The notes: a model not told the origin generated them from the letters alone. 64,000 nt of DNA from Candidatus Nanosynbacter featherlites (GCF_005697565.1 NZ_CP040004.1:496001-560000), one strand, 5' to 3'. Positions 41,511 to 49,895 are shown, counted from the first letter of the stretch. Numbers and translations are program-made.

Positions 41511-41542
41511 GAAAAGTCACCAAAACAGGTGACTTTTCTTTT
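41511..41542. terminator. Hairpin terminator between SDR gene and tRNA-Leu
   Basis: GAAAAGTCACC-AAAACA-GGTGACTTTTC followed by TTTT; nearly symmetric, so it can serve both the SDR gene and the tRNA on the other strand. Confidence 0.8.
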
Positions 41543-41552
41543 AGCTGCAATT

Positions 41553-41638
41553 TGGTGCGCAAGGCGGGAATCGAACCCGCACGACTTTTGGTCAAGGGAT
41601 TTTAAGTCCCTCGCGTCTACCAATTCCGCCACTCGCGC
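41553..41638 (-). tRNA. tRNA-Leu(TAA)
   Basis: Acceptor stem GCGCGAG/CTTGCGC, anticodon stem AGGGA/TCCCT with loop CTTAAAA (anticodon TAA), a long variable arm (TGACCAAAAGTCG region) as expected for class II tRNA-Leu, T loop GTTCGATTC, discriminator A, encoded CCA. Confidence 0.95.
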
Positions 41639-41717
41639 ATATCTATCCGCACCAATGACCACCCAATTTCATGCCCACTGACGTTTGACACGGTCTGCCA
41701 TTTGTGCTGGTTTGTAT

Positions 41718-41723
41718 TATACT
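41718..41723 (+). promoter_or_regulatory. -10 box TATACT, leaderless start for 41730
   Basis: TATACT ends 6 nt before ATG 41730, favouring this start over an in-frame ATG at 41685. Confidence 0.65.
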
Positions 41724-41729
41724 ATATTT

Positions 41730-42317
41730 ATGAAGCAAATTGTACATATTCATGGCGGATCACCTTTCGATTCCTACGAGCGCTATCTCTCCGCACTGCG
41801 CAATGACCCACTTACATATGAAAGTCTTTTTCACAAAACAAAATGGCGCGATTGGCTGGCTGTTACAATGACAGATTTTGATGTGTTGGTACCTAATATG
41901 CCTAATAAACAAAATGCACGATATTCTGAGTGGAAAATCTACTTTGAAAAGATATTGCCATTCTTGGGTAATAATGTACAGCTCATCGGTAGTAGTCTTG
42001 GGGCAATATTCTTAGCAAAATATTTGCATGAAAATCCTCTCAGCATACCAGTCAATCGACTAATCCTAATTGCTGCTCCATATAATGATGCAACTCACGA
42101 AGACTTGGGCGATTTTATATTGCCAAGTGCAACTGGACTCGAAAAATCCGCCAAAGAAATTCACCTATTCCACAGTAAAGACGATACTGTGGTGCCTTTT
42201 ACTGAGCTAGCAAAGTTTCAGTCTGACCTACCAAGCGCAAAAAGCCATATATTTGTTGACCGAGGCCATTTCCAACAGCCAACCTTCCCTGAGTTAAAAG
42301 AACTGCTCGAAAAATAA
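41730..42317 (+). CDS. Alpha/beta hydrolase (RBBP9/YdeN-like)
   Basis: 195 residues. IVHIHGGSPFDSYERY start, nucleophile elbow LIGSSLGAIF (G-x-S-x-G, S89), acid in FHSKDDTVVP and His in DRGHF, complete triad. The small size and the SSLGA elbow resemble the RBBP9/YdeN serine hydrolase group. Soluble, substrate unknown. It stands alone on the plus strand between tRNA-Leu and tRNA-Cys, with a leaderless start; the gene is more A+T-rich than its surroundings, as is the SDR gene nearby. Confidence 0.82.
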   Translation: MKQIVHIHGGSPFDSYERYLSALRNDPLTYESLFHKTKWRDWLAVTMTDFDVLVPNMPNKQNARYSEWKIYFEKILPFLGNNVQLIGSSLGAIFLAKYLHENPLSIPVNRLILIAAPYNDATHEDLGDFILPSATGLEKSAKEIHLFHSKDDTVVPFTELAKFQSDLPSAKSHIFVDRGHFQQPTFPELKELLEK

Positions 42318-42355
42318 GAAAAAACGCCCGATATTCAGACGTTTCATATTCACTT

Positions 42356-42428
42356 GGAGGCACGTACGAGAGTCGAACTCGTCTAAAAGGTTTTGCAGAC
42401 CTCTGCGTAACCGCTCCGCCAACGCGCC
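42356..42428 (-). tRNA. tRNA-Cys(GCA)
   Basis: Acceptor GGCGCGT/ACGTGCC, anticodon stem AGGT/ACCT with loop CTGCAAA (anticodon GCA), T loop GTTCGACTC, discriminator T (usually U in tRNA-Cys), encoded CCA. Confidence 0.94.
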
Positions 42429-42441
42429 GCTCTATTACATT

Positions 42442-42528
42442 TGGTGCGAGCGAGAAGACTTGAACTTCCACGAACCTAAGTTCACTAGCCCCTCAAGCTA
42501 GCGCGTCTACCAATTCCGCCACGCCCGC
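42442..42528 (-). tRNA. tRNA-Leu(GAG)
   Basis: Acceptor GCGGGCG/CGCTCGC, anticodon stem CTAGC/GCTAG with loop TTGAGGG (anticodon GAG), long variable arm (GAACTTAGGTTC), T loop GTTCAAGTC, discriminator A, encoded CCA. Lies 13 bp from tRNA-Cys on the same strand; probably co-transcribed. Confidence 0.94.
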
Positions 42529-42553
42529 ACGACTGTCATCATTATACCTGACA

Positions 42554-44359
42554 CTACGGTGTTTTGTAAACTGAATCTTGGCGAACTGTCCAATATATCA
42601 CGTCAGCAAATCGATCAGTTGGCGAAACCAGTCGAGTATTTTGCGTTACAGCCTGGACTGATGGTAGTTTGATGTACTCAACTGTTGGACGGTACAGCGG
42701 CAGTGACGCAGCCGATGCTTGCCAGCGCCGTGCGAATGACTGATAATAATCTGCTCGTTGTTTTGAAGAACGCTTACCACGACCACCAACCAATGCATCA
42801 TCTGAGATAGCGTCATTATAATTGGCAAAGTTCAGACCTCGTTGGTCGCGTTGATCTTGTGACGAATGCCAATACGCGTAGACATCTGGGTCACCGCCAA
42901 GCACCAACTCATATATCAAGACGTCAAAATTACGCGGTTGCAACACCGACCTGAGAACATCCTGATTAGCATCTGTTGCATCAACAATTTTAACTTCCAC
43001 TTCAGCATTGAGCTCATTTCGCCACGTCTCAGCCAACGAATTAGCTGCATTTTCATATTTAGAACCCTGCAAGGAAACAACTGACAGTTTCAGTGACTGA
43101 TCGCCCTTTTTACGCACACCGCCAGACACCGTCCAACCTTCTGCGTCCAGTAGCTTTTTAGCTGCTTCTACATCACGGGTTAACGGCCGTTCCAGCTCTG
43201 CTTCAGTGTGTTCCGGCAAAATCGGTCCTGTCAATTCGCCTGTTTGTTGTGGCATCTTTTTGCGAAGCGCGGTGATGTCGACTGACTGCACCAAAGCTTT
43301 GCGAATGGATGGAGACTGGAGAATCGGACTCTTGCTATTGAATAATGCGTACACCCCGTTGTGGGTTTCATAAGCCTTCATCTCATACATTTTTTTGACG
43401 TTTTCTGGCTGAGAAGCATAGGTCAGCTCTGGCGTGGCCATGATTTCACTAGTTCTCAAGCCCTTTGTGATCTCATCCAGTGAGGCATATGCGTACAGCT
43501 GGAAACGGTCTAGCTTTGGCTTACCAAAGTGATATGCTTCATTTGCCGTCATATGCACAGCTTTTCTGCCACTTTCCCGGTTATCTGTCTGCAAGAGTCG
43601 GAATTTGAATGGTCCGCTCGTGACCGGTGAGCGTCCAAACGAGTGGTCGCGCAGAGTAGCTGGCGCTACATGTTCCAATACGTGTTTTGGAACAACTGGA
43701 AACGTCAATGTATGCAAAAATGGCGCATAGGTGGATGGTATTACAAATGTTACAGTATTGTCGGCAGTTTTCCGAACTTTGATGGATGCCCAACCGTCAG
43801 TTGAAGCGCCAACCTTGGAGTTTTTTAGAAGATTAACCGTAAATATGACATCATCGACCGTCAATGAGTGGCCATCAGACCAGCGAAGATTATCTTTCAG
43901 AGTGATCGTATATTCAGTCTCGGTGCCGTTGATGGCGATTGATTTTGCTAAATCCCCCTTGAGGTGTCCAGTATTGTCGTATTGGTAGAGGCTGGCAAAC
44001 ATTAGCCTCGCAGCAGACCGTTCTGCATTAGAACGCGCAAACAAGGGGTTGAGGGTTTCCAGCGATCCTAAAACTCCCTCTGAATATGTGCCACCTTCCT
44101 GAGGTGCATCCTTCGTGTAGGCTGCACGAAAAATAGTCCATTGCCCTGCACTCAGGCCAACCAATATCATCAATAGTACTGCCCAGCCGATAACTTCTCG
44201 GCGGACTTCTGTCAATCTGTCGAGACGGGATGTTACAAACTTATGTGCGTGCTTGATGACGCCCTTTTCGATCTTCACAGCTCGACGATTTAAGTTTTTT
44301 CCAGAAGCGCTCATTTTTTGGAACCGCTTCCAAGACGGCTTGCCTCCAGCCTCTGTCAT
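42554..44359 (-). CDS. Membrane-anchored oligopeptide-type substrate-binding protein
   Basis: 601 residues. A basic cytoplasmic N-terminus (~55 residues) and one transmembrane helix (~58-80) replace the usual lipoprotein signal; there is no lipobox Cys. The rest is a family 5 solute-binding protein: GGTYSEGVLGSLETLNPLFA, LAKSIAINGTETEYTITLKD followed by NLRWSDGHSLTVDDVIFTV, and VDITALRKKMPQ...EGWTVSGG. Binds peptides outside the cell for uptake; the matching DppBC-type permease is not in the window. Peptide uptake would suit an amino-acid auxotroph. AAGGCTAGG precedes the ATG, 9 bp after secG, so secG and this gene share a transcript. Confidence 0.9.
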   Translation of the reverse strand: MTEAGGKPSWKRFQKMSASGKNLNRRAVKIEKGVIKHAHKFVTSRLDRLTEVRREVIGWAVLLMILVGLSAGQWTIFRAAYTKDAPQEGGTYSEGVLGSLETLNPLFARSNAERSAARLMFASLYQYDNTGHLKGDLAKSIAINGTETEYTITLKDNLRWSDGHSLTVDDVIFTVNLLKNSKVGASTDGWASIKVRKTADNTVTFVIPSTYAPFLHTLTFPVVPKHVLEHVAPATLRDHSFGRSPVTSGPFKFRLLQTDNRESGRKAVHMTANEAYHFGKPKLDRFQLYAYASLDEITKGLRTSEIMATPELTYASQPENVKKMYEMKAYETHNGVYALFNSKSPILQSPSIRKALVQSVDITALRKKMPQQTGELTGPILPEHTEAELERPLTRDVEAAKKLLDAEGWTVSGGVRKKGDQSLKLSVVSLQGSKYENAANSLAETWRNELNAEVEVKIVDATDANQDVLRSVLQPRNFDVLIYELVLGGDPDVYAYWHSSQDQRDQRGLNFANYNDAISDDALVGGRGKRSSKQRADYYQSFARRWQASAASLPLYRPTVEYIKLPSVQAVTQNTRLVSPTDRFADVIYWTVRQDSVYKTP

Positions 44360-44368
44360 GACGACAAC

Positions 44369-44605
44369 CTAGCCTTTAAGCCCCGGCAAGACCAAACTAG
44401 CCAAGATTGATAGCACAAAAACTACAGCCAGAACGATGGTAACGTCAAACAAGTTCTTATCAAAACCACGACGTGTCGTAAACAGTTCACCAGAAGATCC
44501 AAACCCTGCACCAAGTGAGGCGCCACGCTGTTGCAGCAAAATTGTAATAATCATCAAAAATGCTGATCCTAATGTGATATATGGTAAAAGTTGTTCCAAA
44601 TTCAT
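44369..44605 (-). CDS. secG: Preprotein translocase subunit SecG
   Basis: 78 residues with two helices (~5-25 and 52-74). LLPYITLGSAFLMIITILLQ followed by QRGASLGAGFGSSGELFTTR and RRGFDKNLF is the SecG signature (Q-x-x-x-x-G-x-x-G-x-x-F-G...RG-x-x-K). Accessory part of the SecYEG protein export channel. Shine-Dalgarno AGGAG; it begins one base after the upstream YvlD-type gene stop. Confidence 0.93.
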   Translation of the reverse strand: MNLEQLLPYITLGSAFLMIITILLQQRGASLGAGFGSSGELFTTRRGFDKNLFDVTIVLAVVFVLSILASLVLPGLKG

Positions 44606-44986
44606 CTAACTCTCCTGTTCTTTTTGCGCAGTCCGTAAATCAACCACACTACTTACTATATAGTTTACCAAACTAAGGATGATGCCGGCAATAATTGCGT
44701 CACCAAATGTTATGGAAACGTTTGGAGCGAGTACAATGGCAAGATAGACCATGAGACCATTGATAATCAGCGTAAATAGACCAAGGGTCAACAGAATTGC
44801 CGGCAGTGACAAGATGATAATGATCGGTTTGAGCATACTGTTGATGACGGAAAATATCAAACCAGCCAGCAGAAACGTCAACAAGCCACCATCCGACATG
44901 GTACCTAAAAGTCGCAACGATATCCAGATGCCAAATGAGTTCATAGCCCATCTGAATAGAAATACAAAAAATTGCCGTTTCATCAC
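44606..44986 (-). CDS. YvlD/PF04020-type membrane protein
   Basis: 126 residues with four hydrophobic helices. The block ISLRLLGTMSDGGLLTFLLA with FSVINSMLKPIIIILSLPA and LGLFTLIINGLMVYL matches the phage-holin-family-4 superfamily (YvlD), where N-x-x-x-x-K-P-x-x-x-x-x-x-x-P-x-x-x-x-x-G-L-F is the hallmark. Despite the family name it is a chromosomal envelope protein, not evidence of a prophage. GTG 44986 or ATG 44983; TATAAT is about 10-13 nt upstream. Heads the unit leading into secG. Confidence 0.85.
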   Translation of the reverse strand: MMKRQFFVFLFRWAMNSFGIWISLRLLGTMSDGGLLTFLLAGLIFSVINSMLKPIIIILSLPAILLTLGLFTLIINGLMVYLAIVLAPNVSITFGDAIIAGIILSLVNYIVSSVVDLRTAQKEQES

Positions 44987-45035
44987 ACTGCTACTTATTA
45001 TAATAATCTGTTCGCATTTTCACAATAGCTAGACG

Positions 45036-45386
45036 TCACGAACAGCCGCCATCGCTCACATTCGAACTCTTGCTGGTGATGTGCATTTTCTGGGAGCCAC
45101 GCGTTGCTTCAATACAAAATTCTTTACCGTCAGCGCCCTGAATATACACATGAACAGGGCCGCCGTTATAGTTTGGTATTGATGCGCCAGCGGGTAGTGT
45201 TGGATAGGCATTGTGAAAATTGCGGTATTGCTCCATAGCCTGTGCTGCACTTTTGAGGTCAGCCGTGATAGCATCACGCAACGACTTTTGGCGCCAATTA
45301 CCGTAACTAATGATACCAATGGTGGTCAAAATTGCCATAACCGTAATCATAATAATAAGTTCTATGATAGTAAAACCGCGTTTCAT
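45036..45386 (-). CDS. Type IV pilin-like prepilin
   Basis: 116 residues. KRGFTIIELIIMITVMAILT is a standard type IV prepilin N-terminus: cleavage by prepilin peptidase after Gly, Phe+1 methylated, Glu+5. The hydrophobic helix is followed by ISYGNWRQKSLRDAITADLK and a small globular domain with two Cys near the end (FCIEATRG...GGCS), a likely disulfide loop. Could be a minor pilin or pseudopilin for DNA uptake or host attachment. ATG 45386 is set by TATACT 6 nt upstream. No other pilus gene lies in the window. Confidence 0.85.
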   Translation of the reverse strand: MKRGFTIIELIIMITVMAILTTIGIISYGNWRQKSLRDAITADLKSAAQAMEQYRNFHNAYPTLPAGASIPNYNGGPVHVYIQGADGKEFCIEATRGSQKMHITSKSSNVSDGGCS

Positions 45387-45392
45387 ATTGTT

Positions 45393-45398
45393 AGTATA
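45393..45398 (-). promoter_or_regulatory. -10 box TATACT, leaderless start for pilin gene
   Basis: Minus-strand TGCTATACT ends 6 nt before ATG 45386. Confidence 0.65.
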
Positions 45399-45409
45399 GC
45401 ACAAGCGTT

Positions 45410-47008
45410 TTAATTATTGGTACGCTGTGCCGCAATATATTTGTGGACGATTTGAGCACGCGACTGGCCAATCACCGGCGCTAGGTCATCTTCTGTAGCA
45501 CTGACAACATTACGGAAGCTGCCAAATTTTTTCAGCAATTTGGCGCGGGTTTTTGGTCCAATGCCAGGAATTTCCTCCAGCTGATTTTTCGTTTGTTGCT
45601 GGCGTTTGAGCGCCGTATGATAGCTCACCGCAAAACGATGCGACTCGTCGCGGATGCGCTGAAACAGTTTGACGATGTCAGTTGTCGCAAGGATATTCTC
45701 GTCCGCTGTCGGACGTTCGTTGCGAGTTTGTTCCATGCTAGCTCGCAGGTTTTTTGAATGTGAACCGGCGTTACGCTGGCCTGGGTGTAAATTCACCACA
45801 TAAACATCACCGTCTTCATGAATAGCGATGTACGACCGCGGCTGCGACCGCATTTGTTCAATGAACGCCGTATCAATCTGCGAACCGGTCTTGTGCACCA
45901 GCAGTTCTTCCTCGCGCTTAGCAATACTGACGATCGGCACGGTGACACCACGCTCATCACGCGCCCTGATGGCCGCCGCTAGTTGGCCTTTACCGCCGTC
46001 AATAAGCAGCAGATCAGGACGGCCCCAGCTTTTTAGATGACGCTCGCTCAGCCGGCGAAAAATCGCCTGATACATATTGCCGGTGTCATCATTTTTCTCG
46101 CTGACTTTGAATTTGCGGTACTCCGCCCGATCGCTCGCACCATTGGTAAATACCACCATACTGGCAACAACGTGCCGCCCGCTCATGTGCGAAATGTCAT
46201 AACCCTCAATACGCGCTGGGATACCTTTTAGACCCAACAATTTCGCCAAATCAGCCAGCGCCTTGTCTTTAGAAATATCCAAAAACTCTTTGTCGCCAAA
46301 ACAAACCCGCCGCTGCAACTCCTGCATGGCGCGCAGCTTATTACGAAGATCAGCCGCCCGCTCAAAATCATGCAGCCCAGCCGCCGTTTTCATGTCGTGT
46401 TCCAGCTCAGCGGCGATGGCTTTACGATTGCCCTTGATGTAACTGATGAGTTTGCGTAAATTAGCTTTATAGGCGGCTGGTCCATCACTCAACCGCGGAC
46501 TGAGACCCAGATCTTCATCCAATTTCGACTGCCCCGGACGGCGCTGCCTGGTCAAATAGGGGAATATCCGCCGCAGATATCGCAAGGCTTTTTTCAAGGC
46601 AAAGCCATTGTAAAACGGGCCAACATATTCCGCACCATCATCCGCGGGATTACGCGTAAAACTGACGGTCGGCCACTCGCTTTTCATGTCGATTCGCACA
46701 TACATCTGCGACTTATCATCGCGTAGCAGTACGTTGTAACGCGGCATATAGCGCTTGACCATCTCGCTCTCAAGGAACAGTGCATCCACTTCGCTCTCGG
46801 TCTCAATCCAATCAGTATCAGCAATTTCCGCCACCAACGCCATGGTTTTATTGTCCCGCCCACGCGAATCCTGAAAATACTGGCGCACGCGGTTTTTCAG
46901 CACCGCCGCCTTGCCCACATAAATAATCTCGCCACTGGCTGACTTGTGAAAATAGACACCGGGAGTACGCGGCAGGGTTTTGAGTTTGGTTTGCAATTGT
47001 TGATTCAC
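45410..47008 (-). CDS. uvrC: Excinuclease ABC subunit C
   Basis: 532 residues; makes both incisions in nucleotide excision repair with UvrA and UvrB. GIY-YIG nuclease at the N-terminus (PGVYFHKSASGEIIYVGKAA), UVR domain near 200 (HDFERAADLRNKLRAMQEL), RNase H-like second nuclease (GIPARIEGYDISHMSG; LLIDGGKGQLAAA; SYIAIHEDGD) and C-terminal helix-hairpin-helix (LEEIPGIGPKTRAKLLKKFG). GTG 47008 is chosen: TATAAT ends 6 nt upstream, and an ATG at 47023 lies before that promoter. Shares a 47-bp divergent region with the HAD gene. Confidence 0.95.
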   Translation of the reverse strand: MNQQLQTKLKTLPRTPGVYFHKSASGEIIYVGKAAVLKNRVRQYFQDSRGRDNKTMALVAEIADTDWIETESEVDALFLESEMVKRYMPRYNVLLRDDKSQMYVRIDMKSEWPTVSFTRNPADDGAEYVGPFYNGFALKKALRYLRRIFPYLTRQRRPGQSKLDEDLGLSPRLSDGPAAYKANLRKLISYIKGNRKAIAAELEHDMKTAAGLHDFERAADLRNKLRAMQELQRRVCFGDKEFLDISKDKALADLAKLLGLKGIPARIEGYDISHMSGRHVVASMVVFTNGASDRAEYRKFKVSEKNDDTGNMYQAIFRRLSERHLKSWGRPDLLLIDGGKGQLAAAIRARDERGVTVPIVSIAKREEELLVHKTGSQIDTAFIEQMRSQPRSYIAIHEDGDVYVVNLHPGQRNAGSHSKNLRASMEQTRNERPTADENILATTDIVKLFQRIRDESHRFAVSYHTALKRQQQTKNQLEEIPGIGPKTRAKLLKKFGSFRNVVSATEDDLAPVIGQSRAQIVHKYIAAQRTNN

Positions 47009-47014
47009 CTTTTT

Positions 47015-47020
47015 ATTATA
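47015..47020 (-). promoter_or_regulatory. -10 box TATAAT, leaderless GTG start for uvrC
   Basis: Minus-strand TATAAT ends 6 nt before GTG 47008. Confidence 0.65.
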
Positions 47021-47042
47021 CATTCTTCCCGGCTATCGGTGT

Positions 47043-47048
47043 TATACT
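47043..47048 (+). promoter_or_regulatory. -10 box TATACT, leaderless start for 47056
   Basis: TATACT ends 7 nt before ATG 47056. Confidence 0.65.
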
Positions 47049-47055
47049 TTGTAGT

Positions 47056-47688
47056 ATGTCGCAGATGAAAAATTCACAGCATTCCATCAAGGCTATCGTT
47101 TTTGATCTTGATGGTGTGTATTTTAACAAAGGCAAGGCTGAATTTCTGAGCAGCCTCACACGCTACGGCGTTGAGGAAGCGAGCGCCAAGTCAGTCTTTC
47201 TCACGAGTCAGCAAATGGCTGATTATAAACTAGGAAAAATTAACGATGACGAATTCTGGGCTTGGGCAGAATCACAGTGGAACACAGGGCTGTCTAGCCA
47301 TGAGCTTATAGAACTGATGCTTGACGGCTATGCGATTGATGAACGTGTCATGCAACTGGTACAAACGGTTCGGCGTAAGGGTTATAAAACACTAATCTGC
47401 TCCAATAATTTCCCAGCTCGCATCCAAGGCCTGAAGAGAAAGTTTGGTTTTCTGCAGCAATTTGATACAGCAGTTTTTTCATATCAAGTTCATGCCGCTA
47501 AACCGTCAACCGAAATTTTTGCCGAATTATTGCGTCGCTCTGGCTGCCAACCACAAGAGATAGTCTATGCTGACGACAAGTCAACTGCGCTCACTGGTGC
47601 GAAGGATCTTGGCATTAACACGCTGGTTTATATAGACTTTGAGAAATATTGCAATAATCTTCAGGCCATGGGCGTTGTCGTGTCATGA
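47056..47688 (+). CDS. HAD-superfamily hydrolase
   Basis: 210 residues. Motif I VFDLDGVYFN (nucleophile D17 and acid D19), motif II CSNN, motif III Lys in AAKPSTEIF and motif IV YADDKSTALTGAKDLG, all intact, with a helical C1-type cap in residues ~25-95. Resembles the phosphoglycolate/epoxide-hydrolase-like HAD group (subfamily IA). Substrate unknown. Divergent from uvrC and convergent with the next gene, ending 2 bp before that gene's stop. Confidence 0.88.
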   Translation: MSQMKNSQHSIKAIVFDLDGVYFNKGKAEFLSSLTRYGVEEASAKSVFLTSQQMADYKLGKINDDEFWAWAESQWNTGLSSHELIELMLDGYAIDERVMQLVQTVRRKGYKTLICSNNFPARIQGLKRKFGFLQQFDTAVFSYQVHAAKPSTEIFAELLRRSGCQPQEIVYADDKSTALTGAKDLGINTLVYIDFEKYCNNLQAMGVVVS

Positions 47689-47690
47689 CA

Positions 47691-48623
47691 TTACGGCGAC
47701 CAGCCTAACAGCTCAGTAAACGACTTCTTCGCGCTAACACATTCACCCAGTTCGATACTCGTCACCGGCAGCGCAATATTATGCGCAAGTAATACCGCGT
47801 GAACTTCTTCCTGTTTATCATACGGCACTTCTATGTGTGAAATATTAGTGATGGCTATTAGCCTATCAGCGCGCACTTCATAGTAGCGCATCGGTTTTTC
47901 TAATTCCACCTGTGACGCAAGCTCCTTAACGCCAATGAGTATTGGGTAGTTACCAGGAATATCACTGCCCAAACAAAAGATATCCCACACATCACGCGCC
48001 TGTCTATTCACCTTCTTACCCCATGTGTTGTCACCATGTTCATCATGCGACAAGCTGCGCCATGTTTTCCAGCGACGCAGCATTGTGATGCCGCTGACTG
48101 TGAACAAACGCGCATAAAATAGACTATAGTAATATGACGTCCAAGTCAGCGCATCGCCATAACGATTTTTCTCTTTCCAACCAAGGCCGTGCATGTCAGC
48201 GTATGATCGCGCTACCATGCGGCTCCGACATAACGAAATTGAGTGTATGATATGCTGGTCGCTACCGCCAAAAACTGCATATACATCACGCGCTGGCTTG
48301 AGCCCACCAGTATCACAAAAGCTCTTCAAAACATTAATTGTACCGCGCTCACCATGCTGCCAACGACCGGTTCCATGCCAAAACTGGGTGTCTTGCGTCA
48401 GTTTTTGATATTCGGCTATCTCAGAGCTACTAAACCGGCGTAGTGTTTTTGTTGTAATAATCCGCTTCTGAGCTGTACTGCCTAACAACTTCTCTGCATA
48501 GCGCAACCGAACCTTGTGGGTGATTGCCAGCAAAAGATGGTGCGGCAAATATCGCAAGAGCTTTTTAATAAATAACTTTTGATATCCGTTATCTTTAGTC
48601 CTGTCGCGCTGACGAGTAGTCAT
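47691..48623 (-). CDS. Unknown protein
   Basis: 310 residues, basic N-terminus, soluble. No family is recognised with confidence. A striking block is TQDTQFWHGTGRWQHGERGT near residue 85; F-x-H-G-T-x-R is reminiscent of the first motif of ADP-ribosyltransferase-fold proteins (H-G-T), and YYSLFYARLFTVSGITM follows later, but no clear catalytic Glu motif could be assigned. VFGGSDQHIIHSISLCRSRM is another conserved-looking stretch. ATG 48623 lies 5 nt after the thioredoxin stop, so the two genes are co-transcribed. Confidence 0.55.
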   Translation of the reverse strand: MTTRQRDRTKDNGYQKLFIKKLLRYLPHHLLLAITHKVRLRYAEKLLGSTAQKRIITTKTLRRFSSSEIAEYQKLTQDTQFWHGTGRWQHGERGTINVLKSFCDTGGLKPARDVYAVFGGSDQHIIHSISLCRSRMVARSYADMHGLGWKEKNRYGDALTWTSYYYSLFYARLFTVSGITMLRRWKTWRSLSHDEHGDNTWGKKVNRQARDVWDIFCLGSDIPGNYPILIGVKELASQVELEKPMRYYEVRADRLIAITNISHIEVPYDKQEEVHAVLLAHNIALPVTSIELGECVSAKKSFTELLGWSP

Positions 48624-48627
48624 GATA

Positions 48628-48960
48628 CTATTTTGCCGCAGCTTTTTCCAAAGCGTCAATCAGTGTTTGCTTTGGTTTCATGCCAATCAGCTCAGTAACC
48701 TCTTCGCCACCAGCGATAATTTTCATGTTTGGAATTCCCTGCACACGATAGTCAATAGCCAACTGCGCGTTCTCCTGACTGGCTTCAGTGTCAACTTTGA
48801 CGACATCAAACTCAGTTTCTTCAGCAATTTGATGCAAAATTGGCGCCATCGCTCGGCACGGCGGACACCATGGCGCCCAAAAATCAACCAGCACTGGCTT
48901 GTCGCTTTTTAGCACTTTCTCTTCAAATTCTTGTTTTGTTGTAATCTCATATAACGCCAT
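48628..48960 (-). CDS. trxA: Thioredoxin
   Basis: 110 residues, full-length thioredoxin fold. The active site is WAPWCPPCR (C32, C35), with Pro-Pro between the cysteines where classic thioredoxin has Gly-Pro; this raises the redox potential in model proteins. The cis-proline region is VQGIPNMKIIAGG. No signal peptide, so cytoplasmic. Shine-Dalgarno AAAGGAGG 5 nt before the ATG. Confidence 0.94.
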   Translation of the reverse strand: MALYEITTKQEFEEKVLKSDKPVLVDFWAPWCPPCRAMAPILHQIAEETEFDVVKVDTEASQENAQLAIDYRVQGIPNMKIIAGGEEVTELIGMKPKQTLIDALEKAAAK

Positions 48961-48996
48961 TATTTCCTCCTTTGTTCATATTCTATTATACAGCAG

Positions 48997-49761
48997 CTAC
49001 ACGCCAAATGAACAAAATCTTATCACATCAACCACTGTATGTGCACCTATGGCCGAACTAACATCGCGCTTTCGTTGCATGACGGCAAACGGCAGACCAA
49101 ACAATAGCGCCAACGCCAGGACGCTACCCAGCGCAAAATTAACTGTATTAAAATGAAGCAAGACGTGAGGTAATATCATAACAAGATAGCACAAAAAATT
49201 ATCTAATTTTGACAGTAATCTATCCTTAATGAAATAGATGCACGTAGCAAAGAAAAAGAAGCGGAAAATAATTTCTTCCGAAATACCAGCACGCATGGCG
49301 TTTAAGAACCATTCTGGCTTGAGCGAAAAAGCAATATTCCAAGAAATTTTTGCCAGGAGAATATTGACGGTTCCCAGCGCCAATCCTACCAATAGGGCAA
49401 GGCAAATTGTTTTTAGTATTTCTTTTTTGTTGACCATTTTACAGAGGACAATTGCATGCTTACTTTTCTTGAGCACACTAACACCTCCAACATACGCAAC
49501 AGCAGAGCACACTCCCATGAACATACTGGATGGTGCAGCCAGACAGCCTAAAATTACAGCAATGACAACATCAGTTCTAGAAACATTTTTGTTCCTTACG
49601 ATAAATAAAACTGCCAATAAAACAACAACCAAAAACCACAGGATGTTAAGCTTTTGTGGATTTAGTAACGTTATCGACCACAGCGCCACAAAAAAGAGGT
49701 TGATACCGAGCAGTACTCGTGTTGAAGATCGGTGTAAAACTACAGCACGTTCTTGACTCAT
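48997..49761 (-). CDS. CPBP (CAAX-protease/bacteriocin-immunity) family membrane protein
   Basis: 254 residues, about seven helices. The family motifs are AGISEEIIFRFFFF (E-E-x-x-x-R), HVLLHF (F/H-x-x-x-H), and GAHTVVDVIRF (H-x-x-x-D/N) at the last helix. CPBP proteins are intramembrane proteases of the Abi/Rce1 type, used in bacteriocin self-immunity, pheromone processing or signalling. Leaderless: TATAGT ends 6 nt before the ATG. Divergent from the ABC exporter 134 bp away; immunity plus exporter is a classic bacteriocin pairing, but no precursor peptide was seen between them. Confidence 0.8.
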   Translation of the reverse strand: MSQERAVVLHRSSTRVLLGINLFFVALWSITLLNPQKLNILWFLVVVLLAVLFIVRNKNVSRTDVVIAVILGCLAAPSSMFMGVCSAVAYVGGVSVLKKSKHAIVLCKMVNKKEILKTICLALLVGLALGTVNILLAKISWNIAFSLKPEWFLNAMRAGISEEIIFRFFFFATCIYFIKDRLLSKLDNFLCYLVMILPHVLLHFNTVNFALGSVLALALLFGLPFAVMQRKRDVSSAIGAHTVVDVIRFCSFGV

Positions 49762-49767
49762 GACATA

Positions 49768-49773
49768 ACTATA
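49768..49773 (-). promoter_or_regulatory. -10 box TATAGT, leaderless start for CPBP gene
   Basis: Minus-strand TATAGT ends 6 nt before ATG 49761. Confidence 0.45.
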
Positions 49774-49895
49774 TCATATACTTACCTAACATGTATGAAC
49801 TTGTCTGAGGCGAGTTCCTCTAAACCCTCACGTTCGTAATAGTTAACTTACCAGCGAACCACTGAATACAGAAACTAACCAAAGGAGTATTTACG

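Noticed and set aside
41553-42528. Integrative element at the tRNA cluster
   Set aside because: No integrase, excisionase or repeated tRNA 3' ends were found; only base composition and strand suggest acquisition.
44606-44986. Phage holin, hinting at a prophage
   Set aside because: The family name is historical; PF04020/YvlD proteins are chromosomal, and no phage genes are around.
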